Assembly (NCBI RefSeq): GCF_007859075.1
Contig: NZ_VOAK01000011.1
Location: 620,001 to 684,000 of the forward strand
Direction: 5' to 3'
Source of the DNA: Gemmobacter aquaticus
GTDB lineage: Bacteria > Pseudomonadota > Alphaproteobacteria > Rhodobacterales > Rhodobacteraceae
DNA length: 64,000 nt
The number at the start of each line of letters is the position of its first letter. The first letter of the stretch is position 1. The notes below the pieces were generated by a model. That model had not been told where the DNA came from. It ran no database searches and worked only from the letters and a program-made list of their open reading frames with translations. Positions 44,952 through 55,349 of the stretch are shown here, piece after piece. The position numbers were made by a program, and so were the translations under genes.

Positions 44952-45989
44952 ATGGCTGAATTTCTTCAAACGGGACTGGGGACGGCGCTGCTGATCGCGG
45001 CGCAGAGTCTTCTGGTCATCGCCTTCGTGATGATCTCGCTTCTGTTCCTCGTCTACGGCGACCGCAAGATCTGGGCGGCCGTGCAGATGCGGCGCGGGCC
45101 GAACGTGGTGGGGGCCTTTGGCCTGCTGCAATCGGTGGCGGACGCCCTGAAATATGTGGTGAAGGAAGTCGTGGTCCCGGCGGGTGCCGACCGGGCCGTG
45201 TTCTTCCTGGCGCCGATGCTGTCCTTCGTGCTGGCGATGATCGCCTGGGCGGTGATCCCGTTCAACGAGGGCTGGGTTCTGGCCGATATCAACGTGGCCA
45301 TCCTCTATGTCTTCGCGATCTCCTCGCTTGAGGTCTATGGCGTGATCATGGGGGGGTGGGCGTCGAACTCCAAATACCCGTTCCTCGGCTCGCTGCGCTC
45401 GGCCGCGCAGATGATCTCGTACGAGGTGTCGCTGGGCCTGATCATCATCGGGATCATCATCTCTACCGGCTCGATGAACTTCTCCAACATCGTCGCGGCG
45501 CAGGATACCGGCTGGGGCCTCTTTGGCTGGTACTGGCTGCCGCACCTGCCGATGGTGGCGCTGTTCTTCATCTCGGCGCTGGCTGAGACCAACCGCCCGC
45601 CCTTTGACCTGCCTGAGGCGGAATCGGAACTGGTGGCCGGCTATCAGGTGGAATACTCGGCAACGCCGTTCCTGTTGTTCATGGCCGGCGAATACATCGC
45701 GATCTTCCTGATGTGCGCGCTGATCTCGCTGCTGTTCTTTGGCGGCTGGCTCTCGCCCATTCCGGGACTGCCGGACGGTCCGCTGTGGATGGTGGGCAAG
45801 ATGGCGTTCTTCTTCTTCATGTTCGCCATGGTGAAGGCGATCGTGCCGCGCTATCGCTACGACCAGCTGATGCGGATCGGCTGGAAAGTCTTCCTGCCGC
45901 TGTCGCTCGCCTGGGTGGTGATCGTGGCGTTCCTTGCAAAATTCGAAGTTCTCGGCGGCTTCTGGGCTCGCTGGGCGATCGGGGGCTGA
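44952..45989 (+). CDS. nuoH: NADH dehydrogenase subunit H
   Basis: A 345-residue membrane subunit with eight helices that links the quinone site to the proton pumps. It contains '[20 protein letters not shown]' and the strongly conserved loop '[20 protein letters not shown]'. The stop is one base from the nuoI start. Confidence 0.96.
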   Translation: MAEFLQTGLGTALLIAAQSLLVIAFVMISLLFLVYGDRKIWAAVQMRRGPNVVGAFGLLQSVADALKYVVKEVVVPAGADRAVFFLAPMLSFVLAMIAWAVIPFNEGWVLADINVAILYVFAISSLEVYGVIMGGWASNSKYPFLGSLRSAAQMISYEVSLGLIIIGIIISTGSMNFSNIVAAQDTGWGLFGWYWLPHLPMVALFFISALAETNRPPFDLPEAESELVAGYQVEYSATPFLLFMAGEYIAIFLMCALISLLFFGGWLSPIPGLPDGPLWMVGKMAFFFFMFAMVKAIVPRYRYDQLMRIGWKVFLPLSLAWVVIVAFLAKFEVLGGFWARWAIGG

Positions 45990-45990
45990 A

Positions 45991-46494
45991 ATGGGCCAAC
46001 AACGCGCAATCGACTTCAACCGGGCGGCCAAGTACTTTCTGCTGGTCGACTTCATCAAGGGTTTCGGTCTGGGGCTGAAGTACTTCTTCGCCCCCAAGGC
46101 GACGCTGAACTATCCGCATGAAAAGGGGCCGCTCTCGCCCCGCTTCCGCGGTGAACATGCGCTGCGCCGCTATCCGAACGGTGAGGAACGCTGCATCGCC
46201 TGCAAGCTCTGCGAGGCGATCTGTCCGGCGCAGGCCATCACCATCGATGCCGAACCGCGGGAGGACGGCAGCCGCCGCACCACGCGCTACGACATTGACA
46301 TGACCAAATGCATCTACTGCGGCTTCTGCCAGGAGGCGTGCCCGGTCGATGCCATCGTCGAGGGTCCGAACTTCGAGTTCTCGACCGAGACGCGCGAGGA
46401 ACTCTACTACACCAAGGAAAAGCTGCTCGATAACGGTGCCCGCTGGGAAGCCGAGATCGCGCGGAACCTTGAACTTGATGCCCCTTATCGGTAA
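45991..46494 (+). CDS. nuoI: NADH dehydrogenase subunit I
   Basis: A 167-residue ferredoxin-like subunit with two 4Fe-4S clusters (N6a/N6b): '[12 protein letters not shown]' and '[16 protein letters not shown]', with an amphipathic N-terminus that contacts the membrane arm. Confidence 0.96.
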   Translation: MGQQRAIDFNRAAKYFLLVDFIKGFGLGLKYFFAPKATLNYPHEKGPLSPRFRGEHALRRYPNGEERCIACKLCEAICPAQAITIDAEPREDGSRRTTRYDIDMTKCIYCGFCQEACPVDAIVEGPNFEFSTETREELYYTKEKLLDNGARWEAEIARNLELDAPYR

Positions 46495-46512
46495 TCGGCG
46501 CGGGATACGGTC

Positions 46513-46923
46513 ATGAACGAGGATTTCGCCAAGCTTTTCAAGACGATGATGGAGCAGAGCCAGGAAATGGTTCGCGCCTTCAACCCTGCGCTGGAAAGCC
46601 TGACGGTGAAAGGCCTCGAGAATTACTTCCCCACCATGACGAAAGACATGATGGAGATGTGGTTCGGCCGGACCTTCAACCGCGAGGGACTGGATGCCAA
46701 GACCCGGCTTCTGGTCACCATCGCGGCGCTGACCGTTCTTGGCGCGCATGCCGAACCGCAGCTGAAGCTTGCGATCCGTCATGCGCTTGAGGCGGGGGCC
46801 ACCAAACGCGAGATCGCCGAGGTGATCTGGCAGATGAGCATGTTCGGCGGCGTGCCCGCCATGCAAAAGGCGCTTGAGCTTGCCCAGGCCGTCTTTGCGG
46901 AAACCGAGGAGAAAGCGCCATGA
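46513..46923 (+). CDS. Carboxymuconolactone-decarboxylase-fold protein without cysteines
   Basis: A 136-residue all-helical protein of the CMD/AhpD-like family ('[43 protein letters not shown]' region, residues about 60-105). Peroxidase-type members use a CxxC pair; this one has no cysteine, so AhpD-like activity is excluded and a decarboxylase- or structure-like role is open. It lies between nuoI and nuoJ and overlaps nuoJ as ATGA. Confidence 0.82.
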   Translation: MNEDFAKLFKTMMEQSQEMVRAFNPALESLTVKGLENYFPTMTKDMMEMWFGRTFNREGLDAKTRLLVTIAALTVLGAHAEPQLKLAIRHALEAGATKREIAEVIWQMSMFGGVPAMQKALELAQAVFAETEEKAP

Positions 46924-47534
46924 GCGTTGCGGATATCGCCTTCTTTTGCTTTGCCGTGGTGACGGTGACGGCGGGCCTTTTTGTCACCGTGTCGCGCAAC
47001 CCCGTGCATTCGGTGCTGTGGCTGATCCTGGCCTTCCTCAGCTCGGCGGGCCTCTTCGTCCTTCTGGGGGCCGAGTTCGTGGCGATGCTGCTGATCATCG
47101 TCTACGTGGGCGCGGTCGCGGTTCTCTTCCTCTTCGTCGTCATGATGCTGGACGTCGACTTTGCCGAGTTGAAGGGCGAGATGGCACGCACCATGCCGCT
47201 GGCGCTGCTGATCGGGGTGATCATCATCCTGCAGTTTGGCATGGCCTATGCTGCATGGGTTCAGGCGGATGGCGCGCTTGGCCTGCGCCAGTCGGTGACG
47301 CCCGATGTGGCCGAGGTAGAGAATGCCAAGGCGCTCGGCCTGCTGATCTATGACAAGTACATCTACCTGTTCCAGGCTGCGGGGCTGGTGCTGCTGGTTG
47401 CCATGATCGGCGCCATCGTGTTGACGCTGCGCCACCGCAAGGACGTAAAGCGCCAGAACGTGCTGCACCAGATGTGGCGCGACCCGGCCAAGGCGATGGA
47501 GCTGAAAGACGTGAAGCCGGGGCAGGGGCTGTAA
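46920..47534 (+). CDS. nuoJ: NADH dehydrogenase subunit J
   Basis: A 204-residue membrane subunit with five helices, including the conserved '[19 protein letters not shown]' and '[28 protein letters not shown]', whose pi-bulge takes part in coupling. Start overlaps the CMD gene by four bases. A 27-base gap precedes the next gene. Confidence 0.95.
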   Translation: MSVADIAFFCFAVVTVTAGLFVTVSRNPVHSVLWLILAFLSSAGLFVLLGAEFVAMLLIIVYVGAVAVLFLFVVMMLDVDFAELKGEMARTMPLALLIGVIIILQFGMAYAAWVQADGALGLRQSVTPDVAEVENAKALGLLIYDKYIYLFQAAGLVLLVAMIGAIVLTLRHRKDVKRQNVLHQMWRDPAKAMELKDVKPGQGL

Positions 47535-47561
47535 GGGCTAAGGGTTGAAAGGGTGACAACA

Positions 47562-48212
47562 ATGTTGCGTTCGCTGCGAATGCTGGCCGTGATGACCGCG
47601 CTTTGCGTGGCATCCCTGCTTGCGTCAAGTCCGGCGAGCGCGAGCTTCGTGTGTGAAGTGGAGGTCGCTGACTATCCTTCTGACTTCGTGACTGAACACT
47701 TTGCTCATAACCCTGATGGGTCCTTTCACATCTTTGCTTACGATATCCGAAGGGACAACGGACGGCGCATCAAGTTGGAGAATGGCAAATACCTGGTTGT
47801 CAGCTATGTCGGTCAAGCGGTCGTGGATGTCGGGGGGGGACGAGTGGGTCAGGTGGTTTCTGGCCTCCCGGACGCTTCTTGTCCCAATGATGAGAGGTTG
47901 CTGTTCATCGATTGCACCACATCGGAAGCTATCTTGCTTGATGGTCGGTCCAAGAAAATCCCGGAAAGTTTGGAACGACTGTTGATGGGCGCGGGACGGC
48001 GTACTGTGCGCCAGATTCAGCCCCCCTATGGCCCGATTGGGTTAACTAAGGACATCACCGTGGGAGAAGTGGCCGCGATTGCGACCAAGCATGAAATCAG
48101 CTTTACCCGTGATCTCGAGGTGCTGAACGCGAACATTATCAAACGCATGCGCGTTAACCCCTATCAGGGCTGCAAGATTTTCTACCCGGACAGTCCGGGC
48201 GCAAAGCGCTGA
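47562..48212 (+). CDS. Secreted protein of atypical composition between nuoJ and nuoK
   Basis: A 216-residue protein with a good signal peptide (to about 'PASASF'). The mature domain has four cysteines and no recognised family. Its base and codon use differ from the flanking nuo genes: it uses many A/T-ending codons such as act, ttt, cct and gat, and looks visibly less GC-rich. That suggests recent acquisition or relaxed selection, in the middle of a conserved operon. ATG 47562 follows AAAGGG; a GTG three codons earlier is possible. Confidence 0.75.
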   Translation: MLRSLRMLAVMTALCVASLLASSPASASFVCEVEVADYPSDFVTEHFAHNPDGSFHIFAYDIRRDNGRRIKLENGKYLVVSYVGQAVVDVGGGRVGQVVSGLPDASCPNDERLLFIDCTTSEAILLDGRSKKIPESLERLLMGAGRRTVRQIQPPYGPIGLTKDITVGEVAAIATKHEISFTRDLEVLNANIIKRMRVNPYQGCKIFYPDSPGAKR

Positions 48213-48286
48213 ACAGGCGCGAAACAGATACGGGGCCCTATGCCCCCGCATGAAAGACAAACGGGCAAACACCCGGAGGGACGAGA

Positions 48287-48592
48287 ATGGTGGGACTTGA
48301 ACATTACCTGATGGTGGCGGCGGCACTCTTCGTCATCGGCATCTTCGGCATCTTCCTCAACAGGAAGAACGTGATCGTCATCCTCATGTCGATCGAGCTC
48401 ATGCTTCTGTCGGTGAACATCAACCTCGTCGCCTTTTCCAGCTTCCTGGGCGATCTGACGGGGCAGGTCTTCACCATGTTCGTGCTGACCGTCGCCGCCG
48501 CCGAGGCCGCGATCGGCCTTGCGATCCTGGTGAGCTTCTTCCGCACCCGCGGCACCATCGACGTCGAAGACGCCAACGTGATGAAAGGCTGA
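48287..48592 (+). CDS. nuoK: NADH dehydrogenase subunit K
   Basis: A 101-residue subunit with three helices, with the proton-channel glutamates in '[17 protein letters not shown]' and '[13 protein letters not shown]'. CGGAGGGA precedes the GTG/ATG region; the start is read as 'VGLEHYL' translated from 48287 ATG. It ends four bases before nuoL. Confidence 0.95.
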   Translation: MVGLEHYLMVAAALFVIGIFGIFLNRKNVIVILMSIELMLLSVNINLVAFSSFLGDLTGQVFTMFVLTVAAAEAAIGLAILVSFFRTRGTIDVEDANVMKG

Positions 48593-48596
48593 ACGA

Positions 48597-50807
48597 ATGG
48601 CCACGATCATTCTCCTCGCGCCCCTTGTCGGGGCCCTGATCTGCGGCTTCGGCTGGCGCTTCATCGGGGAAAAGGCCGCGCAGGTCTTTACCACCTCGAT
48701 GATCTTCCTGGCGGCGTTCCTGTCCTGGATCATCTTCCTGGGTTTCGATGGCGAGACGCAGCACATCGTTCTTCTGCGCTGGATCGAAAGCGGCGCGCTT
48801 TCGACCGACTGGGGCATCCGGCTTGACCGGCTGACCGCCATCATGCTGGTCGTGGTGAACTCGGTCTCGGCGCTCGTGCACCTCTATAGCTTTGGCTACA
48901 TGGCGCATGACGAAAACTGGCATGAAGGCGAGCACTACAAGGCGCGGTTCTTCGCCTACCTTTCGTTCTTCACCTTTGCCATGCTGACGCTTGTCACCTC
49001 GGACAACCTTGTCCAGATGTTCTTCGGCTGGGAAGGCGTGGGTGTCGCGTCCTACCTGCTGATTAGCTTCTACTACCGCAAGCCTTCGGCCAATGCCGCG
49101 GCGATGAAGGCCTTTGTTGTCAACCGCGTGGGTGACTTCGGCTTTGCGCTTGGTATCTTTGCGCTGTTCTATCTGACGGACTCGATCCGGCTGGATGACG
49201 TCTTCGCCGCCGCGCCGACGCTGGCGGAAACCAACCTCAGCTTCCTGTGGACCGAATGGAATGCCGCGAACCTGATCGGGGTTCTGCTCTTCATCGGGGC
49301 GATGGGCAAATCGGCGCAGCTTGGCCTGCACACCTGGCTTCCCGACGCGATGGAAGGCCCGACCCCGGTGTCGGCGCTGATCCACGCGGCGACCATGGTG
49401 ACCGCGGGTGTGTTCCTCGTCTGCCGCATGTCGCCGCTTTACGAATATGCGCCGGATGCCAAGACGATGATCGTCGTCCTTGGGGCAACCACTGCCTTCT
49501 TCGCGGCAACCGTGGGGCTGGTGCAGAATGACATCAAGCGTGTGATCGCCTATTCGACCTGTTCTCAGCTTGGCTACATGTTTGTGGCGGCGGGTGTCGG
49601 CGTCTATTCGGTGGCCATGTTCCACCTGTTCACGCATGCCTTCTTCAAGGCCATGCTGTTCCTTGGCGCGGGTTCCGTGATCCACGCGACCCACCACGAG
49701 CAGGACATGCGGAACTACGGTGGCCTGCGCAAGAAGATCCCGGTGACGTTCTGGGCGATGATGATCGGCACGCTGGCCATCACGGGCGTGGGCATCCCGC
49801 TGACCCATTTCGGCTTTGCGGGCTTCCTGTCGAAGGACGCTGTGATCGAAAGTGCCTGGGTTGGCTCGCAATATGCCTTCTGGCTGCTCGTCGTCGCGGC
49901 CTGCTTCACCAGCTTCTATTCATGGCGCCTGATGTTCCTGACCTTCTACGGCGAAAGCCGCGCGAATGGTCATGCGCATGGCCACGATGCCCACGGGCAT
50001 GACGATCATGGGCACGGCGATCACGGGCATGGGCATCATGAGCCGCATGAAAGCCCGATGGTCATGTTGATCCCGCTGGGCGTGCTGGCCCTTGGCGCGA
50101 TCTTCTCGGGTATGCTGTGGTACAACGTCTTCTTCGGGGACGAGGCGAAGATGCGCAGCTGGTTCGGGATGGAGGCGGCTGTCGAGCATGCCGCCGCTGA
50201 GGGTGAACACGCGGCCCCTGCGGAAGGTGAGGGCCACGCCGCTCCTGCCGCGACCGAGGATCACGCGGCCACCACGCCGACCGAGGATAACGCCGCACCT
50301 GCCGCGACTGACGCCCATGCCGCACCGGCAGAGGCGCATGCCGCCGCCGCCGCGCCGAAGGGGGCGATCTATCTGGGGGCAGACAATCACATGATCCATG
50401 CCGCGCATGAAGCGCCGACCTGGGTCAAGGTCTCGCCGTTCATCGCGATGCTGATCGGTTTCTTCACGGCTTGGGTCTTCTATATCAAGAACCCGCAGCT
50501 GCCGAAGCGACTGGCTGCGGCACAGCGTCCGCTCTACGAATTCCTGCTGAACAAGTGGTACTTCGACGAGCTTTACAACGCGGTCTTTGTCGGACCCGCC
50601 CGCTGGCTGGGCAACTTCCTGTGGAAGAAGGGTGACGGCAAGGTCATCGACGGTTCGCTGAACGGCGTCGCTATGGGGCTGATCCCGGCTGTGACCCGCG
50701 CCATCAACCGGATGCAATCCGGCTATATCTTCCACTACGCTTTCGCCATGGTTCTGGGCATCGCCGCCCTGATCACCTGGATGTCGCTCTCGGGGGGCGC
50801 TCACTAA
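48597..50807 (+). CDS. nuoL: NADH dehydrogenase subunit L with His-rich insertion
   Basis: A 736-residue antiporter-like proton pump subunit with about 16 helices ('[21 protein letters not shown]' and '[27 protein letters not shown]' are diagnostic). It is some 120 residues longer than E. coli NuoL. The excess is a histidine-rich segment of about 30 residues starting near 457 ('[16 protein letters not shown]' type) and an Ala/His/Glu/Pro-rich stretch at about 525-590. Both lie between late transmembrane helices, in loops facing the solvent. The stop overlaps nuoM as TAATG. Confidence 0.95.
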   Translation: MATIILLAPLVGALICGFGWRFIGEKAAQVFTTSMIFLAAFLSWIIFLGFDGETQHIVLLRWIESGALSTDWGIRLDRLTAIMLVVVNSVSALVHLYSFGYMAHDENWHEGEHYKARFFAYLSFFTFAMLTLVTSDNLVQMFFGWEGVGVASYLLISFYYRKPSANAAAMKAFVVNRVGDFGFALGIFALFYLTDSIRLDDVFAAAPTLAETNLSFLWTEWNAANLIGVLLFIGAMGKSAQLGLHTWLPDAMEGPTPVSALIHAATMVTAGVFLVCRMSPLYEYAPDAKTMIVVLGATTAFFAATVGLVQNDIKRVIAYSTCSQLGYMFVAAGVGVYSVAMFHLFTHAFFKAMLFLGAGSVIHATHHEQDMRNYGGLRKKIPVTFWAMMIGTLAITGVGIPLTHFGFAGFLSKDAVIESAWVGSQYAFWLLVVAACFTSFYSWRLMFLTFYGESRANGHAHGHDAHGHDDHGHGDHGHGHHEPHESPMVMLIPLGVLALGAIFSGMLWYNVFFGDEAKMRSWFGMEAAVEHAAAEGEHAAPAEGEGHAAPAATEDHAATTPTEDNAAPAATDAHAAPAEAHAAAAAPKGAIYLGADNHMIHAAHEAPTWVKVSPFIAMLIGFFTAWVFYIKNPQLPKRLAAAQRPLYEFLLNKWYFDELYNAVFVGPARWLGNFLWKKGDGKVIDGSLNGVAMGLIPAVTRAINRMQSGYIFHYAFAMVLGIAALITWMSLSGGAH

Positions 50808-52348
50808 TGGAAAACCTCCTTTCCATCATCACCTTCATCCCGGCGGTCGCCGCGGCGATCCTCGCGCTGTTCCTGCGCGGGAACGATGCGGCGGCGCAGC
50901 GCAACGCCAAATGGGTTGCGCTCTTTGCCACGGTCTTCACGTTCCTCGTGTCGCTTTTTGTTCTGGCGGGTTTTGATCCGGCGAACACCGGCATGCAGTT
51001 TGTCGAGGACCGTGAATGGATCATGGGCCTACACTACAAGATGGGCGTTGACGGCATCTCGGTTCTGTTCGTGATGCTGACGACGTTCCTGATGCCGGTC
51101 ACGATTGCTGCCTGCTGGGGTGTCGAGCACCGCACCAAGGAATACATGATCGCCTTCCTGATGCTGGAAACGCTCATGCTGGGCGTGTTCATGGCGCTGG
51201 ATCTGGTGCTGTTCTACCTGTTCTTCGAAGCGGGCCTGATCCCGATGTTCCTGATCATCGGGATCTGGGGGGGCAAGGATCGCATCTATGCCTCGTTCAA
51301 GTTCTTCCTCTACACCTTCCTCGGCTCGGTGCTGATGCTGGTCGCGATGGTGGCGATGTATGTTGACGCTGGAACCACCGATATCGTCGCGCTGATGGAT
51401 CACACCTTCGCGTCCGAGACGCTCTCGGTCGCCGGTATCCAGGTGATCGGAGGTCTGCAGACGCTGCTGTTCCTTGCCTTCTTCGCAAGCTTCGCCGTGA
51501 AGATGCCGATGTGGCCGGTTCACACCTGGCTGCCGGACGCCCACGTGCAAGCACCGACCGCGGGCTCGGTCGTGCTGGCCGCGATCCTGTTGAAGATGGG
51601 GGGCTATGGCTTCCTGCGATTCAGCCTGCCGATGTTCCCGGTTGGCGCCGACGTGATGACGCCGCTTGTTCTGTGGATGTCGGCGATTGCGATCGTCTAC
51701 ACCTCGCTCGTCGCGCTGGCGCAGCAGGACATGAAGAAGCTGATCGCCTACTCCTCGGTCGCGCACATGGGCTATGTGACCATGGGGATATTCGCGGCGA
51801 ACCAGCAGGGTGTTGACGGTGCGATCTTTCAGATGCTCTCGCACGGCTTCATCTCGGGTGCGCTCTTCCTTTGCGTCGGCGTGATCTACGACCGGATGCA
51901 TACGCGTGACATTGACGCTTATGGTGGCCTTGTCATCCGCATGCCCGCCTATGCGCTGATCTTCATGTTCTTCACCATGGCGAACGTGGGTCTGCCCGGC
52001 ACCAGCGGGTTCATCGGCGAATTCCTGACGCTGATGGGCATCTTCCAGGTGAACACCTGGGTTGCCGCGGTCGCCACCTCGGGCGTGATCTTCTCGGCGG
52101 CATATGCGCTCTACCTCTATCGTCGCGTCGTGTTTGGCGATCTGGTCAAGGAAGCGCTGAAGTCGATCACCGATATGGACATCCGTGAACGGGTCATCTT
52201 TGCACCGCTGGTTGTGATGACGCTGCTTCTGGGTGTCTACCCGTCCCTGGTGACCGACATCATCGGCCCCTCGGTCGAGGCGCTGGTTACTGAATATCAT
52301 GCTGCGATCCCCGCGTCTGTCGACGTGGCGGAAGCAGCTTCGCACTGA
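50807..52348 (+). CDS. nuoM: NADH dehydrogenase subunit M
   Basis: A 513-residue antiporter-like pump subunit with 14 helices. It carries '[18 protein letters not shown]', '[30 protein letters not shown]' and the channel lysine/glutamate residues of the family. Start overlaps the nuoL stop. Confidence 0.96.
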   Translation: MENLLSIITFIPAVAAAILALFLRGNDAAAQRNAKWVALFATVFTFLVSLFVLAGFDPANTGMQFVEDREWIMGLHYKMGVDGISVLFVMLTTFLMPVTIAACWGVEHRTKEYMIAFLMLETLMLGVFMALDLVLFYLFFEAGLIPMFLIIGIWGGKDRIYASFKFFLYTFLGSVLMLVAMVAMYVDAGTTDIVALMDHTFASETLSVAGIQVIGGLQTLLFLAFFASFAVKMPMWPVHTWLPDAHVQAPTAGSVVLAAILLKMGGYGFLRFSLPMFPVGADVMTPLVLWMSAIAIVYTSLVALAQQDMKKLIAYSSVAHMGYVTMGIFAANQQGVDGAIFQMLSHGFISGALFLCVGVIYDRMHTRDIDAYGGLVIRMPAYALIFMFFTMANVGLPGTSGFIGEFLTLMGIFQVNTWVAAVATSGVIFSAAYALYLYRRVVFGDLVKEALKSITDMDIRERVIFAPLVVMTLLLGVYPSLVTDIIGPSVEALVTEYHAAIPASVDVAEAASH

Positions 52349-52357
52349 GGGCCCGCC

Positions 52358-53797
52358 ATGATCGGCACCGATATCCAAATCATCCTGCCCGAGCTGCTGC
52401 TTGCGGTCTTTGCCATGGCGGCGCTGCTCTTCGGCGTCTACACCTCGCAGGACAAGGCGGCGCGGGTGATCACCTGGGCCACCGGCATTGTCTTTCTGGT
52501 CCTGGCCTTCTGGATCGGCGTGAACGGCGCGGGTGAGCGGACAGCCTTTGGCGGCATGTTCATCGACGACCCCTTCGCGCGCTTCGCGAAGGTCACCATC
52601 CTGTTGTCGGCCGCAGCCGTACTACTGATGAGCTTCGAGACGATGAACCGCCGCGGCATCGCGCGGTTCGAGTATCCGATCCTTGTCGCACTCGCGACCG
52701 TCGGCATGATGATGATGGTCTCGGCGGGCGACCTCATGGCGCTCTACGTCGGGCTGGAGCTGCAGTCGCTGGCGCTTTACGTCATCGCCTCGTTCCGCCG
52801 CGACAGCGCGAAGTCAACCGAGGCGGGTCTGAAGTACTTCGTGTTGGGTTCGATGTCCTCGGGCCTTCTGCTCTACGGTGCGTCGCTGACCTATGGCTAT
52901 GCGGGCACGACGCTCTTCTCGGGGATCCTGTCCACGCTGGGCGAGGATATGCCGCTCGGTCTGCTGTTCGGTCTGGTCTTCATGCTCTCGGGCCTTGCCT
53001 TCAAGGTCTCGGCCGCTCCCTTCCACATGTGGACGCCCGACGTCTACGAAGGCTCGCCCACGCCTGTGACCGCCTTCTTCGCCACCGCGCCGAAAATGGC
53101 CGCCATGGCGCTGCTTGCACGGCTTGCGCATGACAGCTTTGGCGGTGCCGTGCATGACTGGCAACAGGTGGTCGTGGCGATGGCGCTGCTGTCGATGTTC
53201 GTGGGCGCCATTGCCGCCATCGGACAGCGCGACATCAAGCGTCTGATGGCCTATTCCTCGATCGCGCATATGGGTTATGCCCTGTTGGGTCTGGCCGCGG
53301 GCACTGCCTATGGCGTGCAGTCGATGCTGGTTTACATGGCGATCTATGTCACCATGAACATCGGGACCTTCGCCTTTATCCTGTCGATGGAGCGCGACGG
53401 CAAGCCGGTGTCGGACATCGCCTCGCTGAACATGCTGTCGAAGCGTGAGCCGATGAAAGCTTATGCGCTGCTCGTCCTGATGTTCAGCCTTGCAGGTGTG
53501 CCGCCGTTCATCGGCTTCTTCGCCAAGTTCGCCGTTCTGACGGCGGCGGTCGAGGCGGGTCTGACCTGGGCCGCCGTTGCCGGCGTGATCGCCTCGGTGA
53601 TCGGTGCGTTCTACTATCTGCGCATCGTCTACTTCACCTTCTTCGGCGCGGATACCGACGGTGCCGACAGCCGGATGGATGCGGTGCAGTGGCTGGTCTT
53701 CGTCGCTGCCGTTCTGGTGGTGGCGGGCGGCGCGGCTGTGTCGCTGTTCGGGATCGATGGCTCGGCCGCAATCGCGGCAGAAGCCCTTGTCCGCTGA
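52358..53797 (+). CDS. nuoN: NADH dehydrogenase subunit N
   Basis: A 479-residue antiporter-like pump subunit, last of the complex I set. Diagnostic stretches are '[16 protein letters not shown]', '[25 protein letters not shown]' and '[20 protein letters not shown]'. Its end overlaps the likely birA start by 11 bases, so the operon continues past complex I. Confidence 0.96.
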   Translation: MIGTDIQIILPELLLAVFAMAALLFGVYTSQDKAARVITWATGIVFLVLAFWIGVNGAGERTAFGGMFIDDPFARFAKVTILLSAAAVLLMSFETMNRRGIARFEYPILVALATVGMMMMVSAGDLMALYVGLELQSLALYVIASFRRDSAKSTEAGLKYFVLGSMSSGLLLYGASLTYGYAGTTLFSGILSTLGEDMPLGLLFGLVFMLSGLAFKVSAAPFHMWTPDVYEGSPTPVTAFFATAPKMAAMALLARLAHDSFGGAVHDWQQVVVAMALLSMFVGAIAAIGQRDIKRLMAYSSIAHMGYALLGLAAGTAYGVQSMLVYMAIYVTMNIGTFAFILSMERDGKPVSDIASLNMLSKREPMKAYALLVLMFSLAGVPPFIGFFAKFAVLTAAVEAGLTWAAVAGVIASVIGAFYYLRIVYFTFFGADTDGADSRMDAVQWLVFVAAVLVVAGGAAVSLFGIDGSAAIAAEALVR

Positions 53798-54557
53798 TCC
53801 TGCAGGTGCCGCTCCATGGCCCCTTGGGGTCGGGCGGCACCTACTCGACGTTGTTGACAGCACAAATGCCCATGCGGCCTCTCTCGCGCCGGATCTGACA
53901 GGTCCGGCGTGGGTTTTGGCGGCGGAGCAGACGGCAGGCCGGGGCAGGCGGGGCCGTCCATGGCAAAGCCCACGCGGCAACTTCTACGGCAGCTTGGTGA
54001 TGAAGCCGGAAGGCGCGGCCGATCAGGCCTCGCTGCGCAGCTTCATCGCCGCACTTGCGCTCTATGACGCCTGCGCCGAGTTGACCGGAGTTCCGCAGGC
54101 GTTCTCGCTGAAGTGGCCGAACGATGTTCTGCTGAATGGCGGCAAGCTTGCCGGGATCCTGTTGGAGAGCACCGGGGCGGCGGGACGGGTCAGCCATCTG
54201 GTGATCGGGATCGGGGTCAACCTGATCGCGGCGCCGCCGGTCGAGACGGTCGAGCCCGGTGCGGTCACCCCGGTCAGCCTGCTTGCGGAAACCGGGGTCC
54301 GCATCACGCCCGAGAACTTCCTGACCCATCTCGCCGCGTCCTTCGCGCAGTGGGAGGAGACGTTTCAGCGCCAGGGCTTTGCCCCGATCCGCGAGGTCTG
54401 GCTTGATCGCGCTGCCCGGTTGGGGGAACCTGTGCGGGCCCGGACCGGCACGCGTGAGCGCAGAGGCATCTTTGAAACCATCGACGCAACGGGCGCGCTG
54501 GTTCTGAACATCGACGGCCAGCGCGAGGCAATCCCCGCGGCCGAGGTCTTTTTCTGA
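53787..54557 (+). CDS. birA: Biotin-protein ligase (no HTH domain)
   Basis: A 256-residue biotin-[acetyl-CoA carboxylase] ligase. The ATP/biotin loop '[15 protein letters not shown]' and '[19 protein letters not shown]' are complete. It lacks the N-terminal winged helix of E. coli BirA, so it should modify carboxylases but not act as a repressor. Targets in this window include MccA. The start is taken as TTG 53787; no ATG is available in a sensible place. Translation is likely coupled to nuoN. Confidence 0.9.
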   Translation: MSADPAGAAPWPLGVGRHLLDVVDSTNAHAASLAPDLTGPAWVLAAEQTAGRGRRGRPWQSPRGNFYGSLVMKPEGAADQASLRSFIAALALYDACAELTGVPQAFSLKWPNDVLLNGGKLAGILLESTGAAGRVSHLVIGIGVNLIAAPPVETVEPGAVTPVSLLAETGVRITPENFLTHLAASFAQWEETFQRQGFAPIREVWLDRAARLGEPVRARTGTRERRGIFETIDATGALVLNIDGQREAIPAAEVFF

Positions 54558-54569
54558 AAGAGGTCGCCC

Positions 54570-55349
54570 ATGCTGTTGGCAATCGACTGCGGCAATACCA
54601 ACACCGTCTTTTCTATCTGGGATGGAGAGCAGTTTCTGGCGACATGGCGCATCGCATCGGATCACAAACGGACGGCGGACGAATACTACGTCTGGCTGCA
54701 GACGTTGATGACGCTAAAAAAACTGGATGTGGTGATATCCGAGGCGATCATCTCATCGACCGTGCCGCGGGTCGTCTTCAACCTTCGCGTGCTCTGCAAC
54801 CGCTATTTCGACTGCCGCCCGCTGGTGGTGGGCAAGCCGGAATGTGCGCTTCCTGTTGCGCCGCGCGTGGACCAAGGGACGACCGTCGGGCCTGACCGGC
54901 TGGTGAACACCGTGGCAGGCTTCGACCGCCATGCCGGTGACCTGATCGTCGTGGATTTTGGTACCGCGACGACCTTTGACGTGGTCGATATCGACGGTGC
55001 CTATATCGGCGGCGTGATCGCCCCCGGCGTGAACCTGAGCCTTGAGGCGCTGCATATGGCGGCGGCAGCCTTGCCGCATGTGGATGTCACGAAACCTGCA
55101 TCTGCCATTGGCACGAATACGGTGGCCTGCATGCAGGCGGGCGTGTATTGGGGATACATCGGCCTCGTCGAGGGTATCGTGCGGCAGATCCGGGCCGAGC
55201 GCGAGCGCCCGATGAAGGTTATTGCGACCGGGGGTCTTGCCCCCCTGTTCCAGCAGGGAACCGAACTATTTGACTCGGTGGAGGACGATCTGACCATGCA
55301 TGGCCTCGTTCTCATCCACCGCTACAACAAGGAACTGGAAACCGCATGA
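54570..55349 (+). CDS. coaX: Type III pantothenate kinase
   Basis: A 259-residue kinase for the first step of CoA synthesis. It has the ASKHA motifs 'AIDCGNTNTVFSIWDG' near the N-terminus, 'GPDRLVNTVAGF' near 105 and 'DFGTATTFDVV' near 128, which define CoaX rather than CoaA. It follows birA by 12 bases and overlaps rnj as ATGA. Confidence 0.95.
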   Translation: MLLAIDCGNTNTVFSIWDGEQFLATWRIASDHKRTADEYYVWLQTLMTLKKLDVVISEAIISSTVPRVVFNLRVLCNRYFDCRPLVVGKPECALPVAPRVDQGTTVGPDRLVNTVAGFDRHAGDLIVVDFGTATTFDVVDIDGAYIGGVIAPGVNLSLEALHMAAAALPHVDVTKPASAIGTNTVACMQAGVYWGYIGLVEGIVRQIRAERERPMKVIATGGLAPLFQQGTELFDSVEDDLTMHGLVLIHRYNKELETA

